In this document: positions 23,526-33,329 of the stretch, piece after piece
Position numbering within the stretch: the first letter of the stretch is position 1
Layout: each line of letters begins with the position of its first letter
DNA from: Garcia nutans
Lineage: Eukaryota; Streptophyta; Magnoliopsida; Malpighiales; Euphorbiaceae
Assembly (NCBI GenBank): GCA_947685225.1
Contig: CANTUV010000007.1
Location: forward strand, 19,550,501 to 19,614,500
Length of the DNA stretch: 64,000 nt
Direction: 5' to 3'
Notes under the pieces: model-generated
Database searches by the model: none
What the model was told of the DNA's origin: nothing
Seen by the model: only the letters and a program-made list of their open reading frames with translations
Program-made: the position numbers and the translations under genes

Positions 23526-25984
23526 TGTAATATCCTCATATATGCCCTAGAAGTTTTGATTATGTTGTTGTTGTTGTTGTTGTTATATTGGATTGAATAT
23601 ATGTGTTAAATTGCAAGAGAAAAGAAATTGGGAAAGAAAATAGGGTTTAGAGAGAATGGTATATGTTGTGTATATGATGATATATATACATATAAATTGG
23701 TCAAATGAAGAGTCAAGGGGGGTAGAGATATTTATTTGTGTGGAATGTGCAATTACATATAAGGGCTTATATGAGACAAAAAGTTAGTTATATGATTGAG
23801 GGCATTGAGGTAATTTACCTTTAGAAATCTCTTGGTGGAGATTAAAAGATGGAAAAGTGTTTGACTTGCGGCTATTTTGTTTTCTTTTCATTTTGGGTGC
23901 CGGTGATTGAAGGAGAGAAAGAGGAAGAGAAGTGTTCTTGATTCTAGAGTTCAATTGAAGAGGCAATCAAAGAGTTTGGTTAGAGATTTGTGAAATTTCT
24001 TCATCTAAGGTAAGAAATCTCTTGTTTTCCTTTGTTAATTTTGATGTTATGTTTAAAGTGAAGTGTGATTTGTTGATGTAATGATTTGGTGTATTTGATA
24101 TGTGTTTGCAAGTGTTAGAATTGATTTAAAGTTAAAAATTGGAATTTGTGTTGGTTTGGTTGTGATTATGGAAAAATAAGTGAAGATTGATAGTGGAAAA
24201 TCAAGAGTAAAGTTTGAGTTAGGGTTTTGAGATGGTTTGTGTTCAAATGTGTTGTTTAAGTGGTTATTGTGATGAATATGTGTTATGACATGAGTTATAT
24301 CCATTTGAGTGAGTTTGTGTTGGGAATTATATGTTAAAATGCATTTGGAAGAGGGTTGGTTACATTTAGGGTTTTGGTGATGAGTGACACGGCCAAAGGA
24401 AAGGAGAGACACGGCCAAGCCAAGGAAATTTGGGCGTGTTGGTTGAGTTTTTGAGAGACACGGCCGTGTCCCTTAGCCGTGTTCACTACTGGATTTTGGT
24501 TTTGGGAGACACGGTCACAAGCTTGGCCGTGTCCCTTGCCCGTGTTGCTTACTGTCCAATTGGTTTGAGTGACACGGCCACAAGCTTGGCCGTGTCCCTC
24601 AAGGGTGCTGCCCGTGTCCCTCAAATGTATTGGTTAGGGTTTTATTTCTTTGTTCTAATTGTATTGTTTTGGTTCTTCAAAGGTGGGTTGGTCCCTAAAC
24701 CTAAACATAAACACTTTAAATATACTTAAAGCATGGAAAGCCCTAATCAAATGGATGTGGAAGATCATAAAGCTATAAATGATATAAATTGTTCTTTGCC
24801 CTAATTGCATTGTTGAGATTGAACAATATTATGTTATGCAATGTAAATGGTAATGTATATTGAAATGTTATATCAAAGATGTTATGATGATTCAAATAAG
24901 AAATGATATGATGCAAAGCCATTGTGATTGGCTATGATGATGCAATTGAAAGAAAGAAGGCATGTTTGGCTAAATGTTGATGAGAATTGGAAATGGAAAT
25001 GATAATTGAATAATAAATGAATTGTGTGGCTAATGTGTTATTCCATTTTCAGAGTTTGTTGTTGGTGGCATGCCTAATAAGTGTAACAATCTCTTGAAGT
25101 TAGGTTGGATTGAATCCTTGAAGCCTAATTGAGATGTTACCACCCTTGAAGCTAGGTTGGGTTGGTTCTTGAAGCCAAGTTGGGTTGATGCTTAGCATGC
25201 TTTGCTCCCCTTGAAGCTTGGTTGAACCTAATCCTTGAAGCCTAGTTGGGTATATGATATTGATAAATGTGATAACAAAACCAAAACATTAACTCTGAAA
25301 ATTGAATGACATATTAGTGTGTCTTGGGCCCAATGCTTGTCTTTGTTTAATGTGAGTCATGATTTGTTTAATGTTGTTCCTGAATGGTTAAATGAATAAC
25401 TAATGAGGCATAAAATGTTAAGGTATGTTGTTAGCCTTGCATATATGATGTTACATGTATAAGATGGATTGAGAATTGGCATTGCATTGCATTAAAGCAT
25501 AACATTAGCATGTTTTATCTTACTAAGCCGTTGGCTTAGCGCGATAGTGTTTGATCGCGCAGGTAATAGGGTTGAACCCGAGAGCTCTTCGAGACCGAGT
25601 GAGAGTAGACAGTGAAGAGTAGATTTTGGGAACTTAAAGATCAGAGGAGACTTGCCAATCATGTATAACTCTTTTATATTTTGTAAAGTAATGATTTTAA
25701 TGAACATATGTGTATATTTGTAAATATGAAATTAAATGTTTTCATATATGTAAATATTTGATAAATTCCGCTGCGTAACAACTAAATGTATCTATATATA
25801 TATCTATTTAGTTTTGTATTACAAGTTAACTACTTATCTTTCTATAATGTATACAATTGAAAGATTATGGTATGGTTTAAAATGTTTAAAATGTTAAGAA
25901 AATCCGTAGCATCTCTATGTTTAGTGCATGTATACTACATTGTGGTGTTTGTAGGGTGCATGTATTGAATGTAGGGGTGTTACA
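23526..25984 (+). repeat. 5' LTR of the young Tekay
   Basis: It runs TGTAATATCCTC...GGGGTGTTACA, 2459 bp. It contains a (GTT)n run near 23567, an array of 'gacacggcc' palindromes (24385-24617) and about six 'cttgaagc' repeats (25091-25251). Internal open frames at 24053-24418, 24334-24624 and 24430-24729 recur in the other LTR and are not credible genes. Confidence 0.95.
24385..24617. repeat. Array of GACACGGCCGTGTC palindromes in the LTR
   Basis: A perfect 14-bp palindrome GACACGGCCGTGTC lies at 24457-24470. Two longer hairpins near 24508 and 24571-24596 have GACACGG(C/T)C and GGCCGTGTC arms around ACAAGCTT. Additional half-sites precede and follow. The array is duplicated in the 3' LTR at about 31698-31930. 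Confidence 0.85.
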
Positions 25985-25991
25985 ATTGTTT

Positions 25992-26004
25992 TGGTATCAG
26001 AGCC
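25992..26004 (+). other. Primer binding site, tRNA-Met type
   Basis: TGGTATCAGAGCC lies seven bases after the LTR end. It matches the classical initiator tRNA-Met site used by many plant LTR retrotransposons. Confidence 0.95.
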
Positions 26005-26150
26005 TAGGTTTGAGATTCTCAGCCTAGGTAAAATGTAATAAAAATAATATTTTTACTTAAAAAGTTGGTTTTGAAATAAAATACATGTTTGGGATTGGCA
26101 ATCTCTGATCTTTAATAAGGTATAATATACTGTGTTTGCAGTGTTAGGTT

Positions 26151-29100
26151 GTGATGGATTCTCACTCACGCCAGTCAGTTGAGGGTAGTGCTGAGAGTAT
26201 TGTCCCTGATGATGGAGTTAGGGTTGTTAGTGCTGAGGAGGCACCTGCTTCGGTGTCGGGGAGACCAGCTGGGGAGGAGGTTCCGCCAGTTTGGGTTAGG
26301 CATGTGATAGAAGCTTTGAGGCAAGCACCAGTGCAACCAGTGCCACCACCCCCTCAGCCTGTGGTACCAGTGAGGCACTATGATAAACTAAGGAAGTATG
26401 GAGCGGAGGATTTCCTTGGTACTACTGATCCAGCTGTAGCAGAACAGTGGCTTGATAAAGTACAGAGGATTTTTATTCAGTTGCAAGCCACATCGGAGGA
26501 CAAGTTTGATTATGCAAGATCTTTGCTACAGAAGGACGCCTACGACTGGTGGAGGACAGTGCCCCATTCTATGGATGATCCACCAACCTTGTCATATGCA
26601 GATTTTCTGAGAGAGTTTGAGTTGAAGTATACTCCTAGGGAGTACAAAGACATGAAGAAGATGGAGTTCTTAAGCTTGAAGCAAGATAGCAAGACTGTAA
26701 CTGAGTATGAGGTTGAGTTTATTAGATTGAGCCATTATGCTGGTGGCATTATAGCTGATGAAATAGATAGATGCCGGAGGTTTCAGGAAGGATTGAGGCC
26801 CTCTATCATGTGCTTAGTGGCTGGATCTAGATATCACGATTTCTCCCAGCTAGTGGCAGCAGCTCGAAGTGTAGAGCGAGCTCAAGTTATTGCAGCTGCT
26901 TCAGAGGAAGAGGTTAGGGTTAGGAGGCCCCAGTTTGAGGCAGGGTCTTCTTCTGTTAAAAGAGGTAAAGGAAGCTTTGTTCCTAGAGTTAGTAGGAGTC
27001 AGAGGTCAGCTGGTAGGTCAGTGCAGTTTCAGAGGCAGAGATTTAGACCTGCAGCTTCAGTGGCAAGTGCTCCGACCCTTATGATTCAGAGATCCACCCT
27101 ACCCATCTGTATTCAATTTGGTAGGCCACATGGTGGTCCTTGCTGGAAGGCTGGTGTAGCAAGGGTTTGTTTCAGATGTGGATCACCAGATCATTTTGTT
27201 AGAGATTGTCCTGAGAGGCAAGAACAGATGTCAGTTGATACTGCAGCTTCTCGGCCTAGTGTGAGGGGAGGTCGAGCAGGCAGGGGTAGCAGCCGGGGAG
27301 GCAGATCTGGGTTCAGTGCTAGGGGAGGTGCTACATCCAGGGAGAGTAGGCCAGAGGAGGTTGGATCTTCCCAGAGGATGTATGTTATGCAGAGGCAGCC
27401 AGATGCATCGGCAGTCATAGCTGGTACTTTTTCTTTATTTGATACTTCAGTACTTGCTTTGATTGATCCGGGTTCCACACATTCTTATATTAGTGCATCT
27501 ATTTTTCCTGTGTCTGATTTGCATTCTGAGTCCCTAGGATTTGATGTGTTGGTGACAAATCCGTTAGGGTATAGTGTGGTTGTGAGTAAGGTGCACCGAG
27601 ATAGTGCAGTGAGGGTACAAGGTGAGGAGTTCCTTGGAGACTTGATTGAGATGCCATTTAAGGAATATGATGTGATTCTAGGTATGGACTGGTTATCTAG
27701 ACATGGAGCTGTGGTAGACTGTAAAAGGAAAATTGTTTCTTTGAGAACTGCTGATGGTAGAGAGGTGATAGTATTTAATGAGCAGGAACAGCTAGCATCT
27801 TTGTTTGTTTCAGCTGTTGCAGCTAGGAGGTTGATTAGAAAAGGGTGTGATGCTTATCTTGCTCATGTGATAGATACTAGAGTGAAGGGTTCTATCATTA
27901 ATAGTATTGCCACAGTTGCAGAGTTCCCAGATGTGTTTCCAGAGGAGTTGCCAGGGTTACCTCCTGAGAGAGAGGTGGAGTTCGGTATTGAATTGTTGCC
28001 TGGTACCACTCCTATCTCTATTACTCCCTATAGAATGGCACCAGCAGAATTGAGGGAGTTGAAAGTGCAATTGCAGGAGTTGTTGGACAAAGGATTTATT
28101 CGCCCCAGTGTTTCTCCTTGGGGAGCTCCTGTGCTATTTGTGAAAAAGAAAGATGGTACTATGAGGTTGTGTATCGATTATAGGCAATTGAACAAGGTGA
28201 CTATTAAAAATAAATATCCTTTGCCTAGAATTGATGACCTCTTTGATCAATTGAAGGGTGCAGCTGTGTTTTCTAAAATTGACCTGAGATCTGGGTACCA
28301 TCAGTTGAGGGTTAAAGCGGAAGATGTTCCTAAAACAGCTTTTCGGACCAGGTATGGGCATTATGAATTTCTAGTTATGCCTTTTGGTCTAACGAATGCA
28401 CCTGCAGCTTTTATGGATTTGATGAATAGGGTGTTCAGGCCCTATCTAGATCAGTTTGTAGTGGTCTTCATCGATGACATTCTGGTGTATTCGCGGAATG
28501 AAGAGGAACATGATATGCATTTGCGGATTGTGTTGCAGATTTTGAGAGAGAAGCAGTTGTTTGCCAAATTGTCGAAATGTGAGTTCTGGTTGGATCAAGT
28601 CGCTTTTCTCGGACATATTGTTTCAGCAGAAGGCATTAGAGTTGATCCGAGCAAAGTTGAAGTTATATTGAATTGGAGTCCACCCAAGTCGGTGACAGAG
28701 GTTAGAAGTTTTCTGGGTTTGGCAGGCTATTACCGGCGGTTTGTGAAATGGTTTTCTTTGATAGCTACTCCACTCACCAGATTGCTTCGTAAGGGAGTGA
28801 GATTTGTGTGGACGGATCAGTGTCAGGCTAGCTTTGAACAGTTGAGAAATATGCTGACTCAAGCGCCTGTTCTTACTTTACCTGTAGAAGGCAAACCATA
28901 TGTGATTTACAGTGATGCTTCACATAGTGGTTTGGGGTGTGTGTTGATGCAGGAAGGTAAAGTTATAGCTTATGCATCTCGACAGTTGAAACCGCATGAG
29001 CTTAACTATCCGACCCATGATTTGGAGCTAGCAGCCATTGTGTTTGCATTAAAGATTTGGCGACACTATGTGTTTGGGGAGAAATGTTTCATCTATACTG

Positions 29101-30374
29101 ATCATAAGAGTTTGAAATATTTGGGTGTCCAGAGAGAGCTCAATCTTCGGCAGAGGAGATGGTTGGAATTGATTAAAGACTACAACTGTTTGATTGATTA
29201 TCATCCAGGTAAAGCAAATGTTGTTGCTGATGCCTTGAGTCGGAAGTCTTTAGCTGGTTTAATTGTTTATTCGCTCTCGTTGCTTGTTGAGTTGAGAGCA
29301 TTGCATGCCAGTTTTGTATCTTGTGATGATGGTGCATTGTTGACACAATTGCATTTGAAACCAGTTTTGTTGGATCAGATTAAAGAGGCTCAGTTGGCGG
29401 ATGAGAAAATTCGAAAGATTATTTCAGATTGCAAGAATGGGAAGACTAGAGATTTTGTTGTGAAAGGTGATGGGAGTCTCTGGTTTAAGAACCGATTGTG
29501 TGTACCCGATGATGCTGATTTGAAAAGAGTCATTTTAGAAGAAGCACATCAGTCAGTGTTTGCTATGCATCCGGGTAATACAAAGATGTATCATGATTTG
29601 AGACAGCATTATTGGTGGATTGGTTTGAAGAGAGACATTGCTGAGTTTGTATCGAAATGTCTCACTTGTCAGAAGGTAAAAGCAGAGCATCAAGTTCCAA
29701 CTGGATTGCTTCAACCATTATCAGTACCAGAATGGAAGTGGGATAGAGTGACGATGGATTTTGTGTCTGGGTTGCCATTGACACAAAAGAAGCATGATGC
29801 TATATGGGTGATTGTGGATAGATTGACTAAGACAGCTCATTTCCTTCCGGTTCGGATGGATTACTCTTTGGAGAGATTAGCTGAGCTGTATATCCATGAG
29901 ATTGTGAAGTTGCATGGTGTTCCAACTTCTTTAGTGTCTGATCGAGATCCCAGGTTTACTTCAAGATTTTGGAAGAGTTTGCATAGTGCTTTGGGTTCTC
30001 GATTACACTTCAGTACTGCTTTTCATCCACAGACGGATGGACAGTCAGAGAGGGTTATACAGATTATTGAGGACATGTTGAGAAGCTGTGTCATCGATTT
30101 CTCTGGAAGTTGGGATAGATTTTTACCTCTTGTGGAGTTTGCTTACAACAACAGTCACCAATCCAGCATTGGTATGGCACCGTTTGAAGCATTGTATGGC
30201 AGACGGTGTAGGACACCTCTTTGTTGGAATGAGCTTGGAGATAATAAGTTGATTGGTCCTGATTTGATTCAAGAAACTGAAGAGAAAAGTAAAGTTGATT
30301 CGAGGCAGGTTAAAAGCAGCTTCAGACCGACAGAAGTCTTATGCAGATATGAAAAGGAGAGACATAGAGTTTGA
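26151..30374 (+). CDS. Gag-Pol polyprotein of the young Tekay (frameshifted near its end)
   Basis: This 1407-codon frame encodes the replication polyprotein. Gag includes a Retrotrans_gag region (about residues 80-230), a degenerate first knuckle ('CIQFGRPHGGPC', second Cys lost) and a good CCHC knuckle 'CFRCGSPDHFVRDC' (about 340-353). The protease has 'ALIDPGSTHSYI' (about 436). Reverse transcriptase spans about 660-830 with 'KIDLRSGYHQ' and catalytic 'FIDDILVYS' (about 771). RNase H starts near 917 ('VIYSDASHSGLG') and includes 'YTDHKSLKYL'. Integrase has the H2C2 region ('HPGNTKMYH' ... 'CLTC', 1139-1172) and a DDE core ('MDFVSGLP', 'SDRDPRFTS', 'TDGQSERV'). Start: the ATG pair follows the primer binding site by about 150 bp. 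One extra A in the run at 30285-30288 shifts the frame after 'QETEEK', so the last ~30 residues are out of frame and the true C-terminus lies in the next frame (30295-30798). The core enzymes could still be made, but not the chromodomain. Confidence 0.92.
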   Translation: MMDSHSRQSVEGSAESIVPDDGVRVVSAEEAPASVSGRPAGEEVPPVWVRHVIEALRQAPVQPVPPPPQPVVPVRHYDKLRKYGAEDFLGTTDPAVAEQWLDKVQRIFIQLQATSEDKFDYARSLLQKDAYDWWRTVPHSMDDPPTLSYADFLREFELKYTPREYKDMKKMEFLSLKQDSKTVTEYEVEFIRLSHYAGGIIADEIDRCRRFQEGLRPSIMCLVAGSRYHDFSQLVAAARSVERAQVIAAASEEEVRVRRPQFEAGSSSVKRGKGSFVPRVSRSQRSAGRSVQFQRQRFRPAASVASAPTLMIQRSTLPICIQFGRPHGGPCWKAGVARVCFRCGSPDHFVRDCPERQEQMSVDTAASRPSVRGGRAGRGSSRGGRSGFSARGGATSRESRPEEVGSSQRMYVMQRQPDASAVIAGTFSLFDTSVLALIDPGSTHSYISASIFPVSDLHSESLGFDVLVTNPLGYSVVVSKVHRDSAVRVQGEEFLGDLIEMPFKEYDVILGMDWLSRHGAVVDCKRKIVSLRTADGREVIVFNEQEQLASLFVSAVAARRLIRKGCDAYLAHVIDTRVKGSIINSIATVAEFPDVFPEELPGLPPEREVEFGIELLPGTTPISITPYRMAPAELRELKVQLQELLDKGFIRPSVSPWGAPVLFVKKKDGTMRLCIDYRQLNKVTIKNKYPLPRIDDLFDQLKGAAVFSKIDLRSGYHQLRVKAEDVPKTAFRTRYGHYEFLVMPFGLTNAPAAFMDLMNRVFRPYLDQFVVVFIDDILVYSRNEEEHDMHLRIVLQILREKQLFAKLSKCEFWLDQVAFLGHIVSAEGIRVDPSKVEVILNWSPPKSVTEVRSFLGLAGYYRRFVKWFSLIATPLTRLLRKGVRFVWTDQCQASFEQLRNMLTQAPVLTLPVEGKPYVIYSDASHSGLGCVLMQEGKVIAYASRQLKPHELNYPTHDLELAAIVFALKIWRHYVFGEKCFIYTDHKSLKYLGVQRELNLRQRRWLELIKDYNCLIDYHPGKANVVADALSRKSLAGLIVYSLSLLVELRALHASFVSCDDGALLTQLHLKPVLLDQIKEAQLADEKIRKIISDCKNGKTRDFVVKGDGSLWFKNRLCVPDDADLKRVILEEAHQSVFAMHPGNTKMYHDLRQHYWWIGLKRDIAEFVSKCLTCQKVKAEHQVPTGLLQPLSVPEWKWDRVTMDFVSGLPLTQKKHDAIWVIVDRLTKTAHFLPVRMDYSLERLAELYIHEIVKLHGVPTSLVSDRDPRFTSRFWKSLHSALGSRLHFSTAFHPQTDGQSERVIQIIEDMLRSCVIDFSGSWDRFLPLVEFAYNNSHQSSIGMAPFEALYGRRCRTPLCWNELGDNKLIGPDLIQETEEKSKVDSRQVKSSFRPTEVLCRYEKERHRV

Positions 30375-30798
30375 TGTTGGGGATAAGGTATTTCTGAAAG
30401 TGTCTCCTTGGAAGAAGATTTTGAGGTTCGGTCGGAAAGGGAAATTGAGTCCTCGTTTCATCGGACCGTATGAAGTGTTGGAAAGAGTTGGGCCAGTTGC
30501 GTATCGACTTGCTTTGCCACCTGAGTTGGATCGTATTCATAATGTATTTCATGTTTCTATGTTGAGAAGGTACAGATCGGATCCATCTCATGTGTTGCCT
30601 TTTGAATCTATCGAAGTGAGCCCAGACTTGACTTTTGAGGAAGAACCAGTTGCTATCTTGGCACGTGATGTGAAAGAGCTGAGAAACAAGAGAGTGCCAT
30701 TGGTGAAGGTTCTATGGAAGAATCATGCAAAGGAAGAAGCAACTTGGGAAAGTGAGCAAACCATGCGAGAGCAGTATCCTCAGTTGTTTCAAAGTTAA
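30295..30798 (+). CDS. Integrase C-terminus and chromodomain, +1 frame
   Basis: This 167-codon frame continues gag-pol after the one-base insertion at 30285-30288. It carries the integrase C-terminal region ('RRDIEFDVGDKVFLKVSPWK', 'GPYEVLERVGPVAYRLALP', 'HNVFHVSMLRRY') and a chromodomain-like end ('VPLVKVLWKNHAKEEATWES', then 'MREQYPQLF'). In chromoviruses this module is thought to direct integration to chromatin carrying particular histone marks. Met at 30295 is just the first Met in frame, not a likely natural start. Expression would need frameshifting or an unmutated source copy. The stop at 30796 is followed closely by the polypurine tract. Confidence 0.9.
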   Translation: MIRGRLKAASDRQKSYADMKRRDIEFDVGDKVFLKVSPWKKILRFGRKGKLSPRFIGPYEVLERVGPVAYRLALPPELDRIHNVFHVSMLRRYRSDPSHVLPFESIEVSPDLTFEEEPVAILARDVKELRNKRVPLVKVLWKNHAKEEATWESEQTMREQYPQLFQS

Positions 30799-30831
30799 TT
30801 TCAGGTAATTTCGAGGACGAAATTTTCTTTT

Positions 30832-30845
30832 TAGAGGGGGAGAAT
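30832..30845 (+). other. Polypurine tract of the young Tekay
   Basis: TAGAGGGGGAGAAT immediately precedes the 3' LTR start at 30846. This tract primes plus-strand DNA synthesis in LTR elements. Confidence 0.9.
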
Positions 30846-33303
30846 TGTAATATCCTCATATATGCCCTAGAAGTTTTGATTATGTTGTTGTTGTTGTTAT
30901 ATTGGATTGAATATATGTGTTAAATTGCAAGAGAAAAGAAATTGGGAAAGAAAATAGGGTTTAGAGAGAATGGTATATGTTGTGTATATGATGATATATA
31001 TAACATATAAATTGGTCAAATGAAGAGTCAAGGGGTAGAGATATTTATTTGTGTGGAATGTGTAATTACATATAAGGGCTTATATGAGACAAAAAGTTAG
31101 TTATATGATTCAGGGAATTGAGGTAATTTACCTTTAGAAATCTCTTGGTGGAGATTAAAAGATGGAAAAGTGTTTGACTTGTGGCAATTTTGTTTTCTTT
31201 TCATTTTGGGTGCCGGTGATTGAAGGAGAGAAAGAGGAAGAGAAGTGTTCTTGATGCTAGAGTTCAATTGAAGAGGCAATCAAAGAGTTTGGTTAGAGAT
31301 TTGTGAAATTTCTTCATCTAAGGTAAGAAATCTCTTGTTTTCCTTTGTTAATTTTGATGTTATGTTTAAAGTGAAGTGTGATTTGTTGATGTAATGATTT
31401 GGTGTATTTGATATGTGTTTGCAAGTGTTAGAATTGATTTAAAGTTAAAAATTGGAATTGGTGTTGGTTTGGTTGTGATTATGGAAAAATAAGTGAAGAT
31501 TGATAGTGGAAAATCAAGAGTAAAGTTTGAGTTAGGGTTTTGAGATGGTTTGTGTTCAAATGTGTTGTTTAAGTGGTTATTGTGATGAATATGTGTTATG
31601 ACATGAGTTATATCCATTTGAGTGAGTTTGTGTTGGGAATTATATGTTAAAATGCATTTGGAAGAGGGTTGGTTACATTTAGGGTTTTGGTGATGAGTGA
31701 CACGGCCAAAGGAAAGGAGAGACACGGCCAAGCCAAGGAAATTTGGGCGTGTTGGTTGAGTTTTTGAGAGACACGGCCGTGTCCCTTAGCCGTGTTCACT
31801 ACTGGATTTTGGTTTTGGGAGACACGGTCACAAGCTTGGCCGTGTCCCTTGCCCGTGTTGCTTACTGTCCAATTGGTTTGAGTGACACGGCCACAAGCTT
31901 GGCCGTGTCCCTCAAGGGTGCTGCCCGTGTCCCTCAAATGTATTGGTTAGGGTTTTATTTCTTTGTTCTAATTGTATTGTTTTGGTTCTTCAAAGGTGGG
32001 TTGGTCCCTAAACCTAAACATAAACACTTTAAATATACTTAAAGCATGGAAAGCCCTAATCAAATGGATGTGGAAGATCATAAAGCTATAAATGATATAA
32101 ATTGTTCTTTGCCCTAATTGCATTGTTGAGATTGAACAATATTATGTTATGCAATGTAAATGGTAATGTATATTGAAATGTTATATCAAAGATGTTATGA
32201 TGATTCAAATAAGAAATGATATGATGCAAAGCCATTGTGATTGGCTATGATGATGCAATTGAAAGAAAGAAGGCATGTTTGGCTAAATGTTGATGAGAAT
32301 TGGAAATGGAAATGATAATTGAATAATAAATGAATTGTGTGGCTAATGTGTTATTCCATTTTCAGAGTTTGTTGTTGGTGGCATGCCTAATAAGTGTAAC
32401 AATCTCTTGAAGTTAGGTTGGATTGAATCCTTGAAGCCTAATTGAGATGTTACCACCCTTGAAGCTAGGTTGGGTTGGTTCTTGAAGCCAAGTTGGGTTG
32501 ATGCTTAGCATGCTTTGCTCCCCTTGAAGCTTGGTTGAACCTAATCCTTGAAGCCTAGTTGGGTATATGATATTGATAAATGTGATAACAAAACCAAAAC
32601 ATTAACTCTGAAAATTGAATGGCATATTAGTGTGTCTTGGGCCCAATGCTTGTCTTTGTTTAATGTGAGTCATGATTTGTTTAATGTTGTTCCTGAATGG
32701 TTAAATGAATAACTAATGAGGCATAAAATGTTAAGGTATGTTGTTAGCCTTGCATATATGATGTTACATGTATAAGATGGATTGAGAATTGGCATTGCAT
32801 TGCATTAAAGCATAACATTAGCATGTTTTATCTTACTAAGCCGTTGGCTTAGCGCGATAGTGTTTGATCGCGCAGGTAATAGGGTTGAACCCGAGAGCTC
32901 TTCGAGACCGAGTGAGAGTAGACAGTGAAGAGTAGATTTTGGGAACTTAAAGATCAGAGGAGACTTGCCAATCATGTATAACTCTTTTATATTTTGTAAA
33001 GTAATGATTTTAATGTACATATGTGTATATTTGTAAATATGAAATTAAATGTTTTCATATATGTAAATATTTGATAAATTCCGCTGCGTAACAACTAAAT
33101 GTATCTATATATATATATATATCTATTTAGTTTTGTATTACAAGTTAACTACTTATCTTTCTATAATGTATACAATTGAAAGATTATGGTATGGTTTAAA
33201 ATGTTTAAAATGTTAAGAAAATCCGTAGCATCTCTATGTTTAGTGCATGTATACTACATTGTGGTGTTTGTAGGGTGCATGTATTGAATGTAGGGGTGTT
33301 ACA
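30846..33303 (+). repeat. 3' LTR of the young Tekay
   Basis: 2458 bp, nearly identical to 23526-25984. Differences by eye include a shorter (GTT)n run, 'ggggtag' for 'ggggggtag', single substitutions near 31060-31260 and 31460, a longer (TA)n run near 33105, and A/T at about 33016. The palindrome array is at about 31698-31930. Confidence 0.95.
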
Positions 33304-33310
33304 TATCTTA

Positions 33311-33328
33311 TCCCCAGTGGAGTCACCA
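33311..33328 (-). other. Primer binding site of the outer Tat element
   Basis: The - strand reads TGGTGACTCCACTGGGGA, one change from the consensus at 10742. One base separates it from the LTR start at 33330. Confidence 0.8.
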
Positions 33329-33329
33329 C

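Larger units (their letters stand above)
23526..33303 (+). mobile_element. Young, full-length Tekay/Del-type chromovirus
   Basis: This is a complete 9778-bp element: 5' LTR, primer binding site, gag-pol, polypurine tract and 3' LTR, flanked by the perfect target duplication TATCT (23521-23525 and 33304-33308). The two LTRs are 2459 and 2458 bp and differ by about ten substitutions and a few short repeat-length changes by eye, indicating recent insertion. The target was the leader of the outer Tat element just downstream of its primer binding site. Confidence 0.95.

Noticed and set aside
24053..24729. Three open frames (96-121 codons) that recur at 31366-32042
   Set aside because: They lie inside the two LTRs of the young Tekay, overlap one another on both strands and exist twice only because LTRs are duplicated. 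No domain signature is seen.
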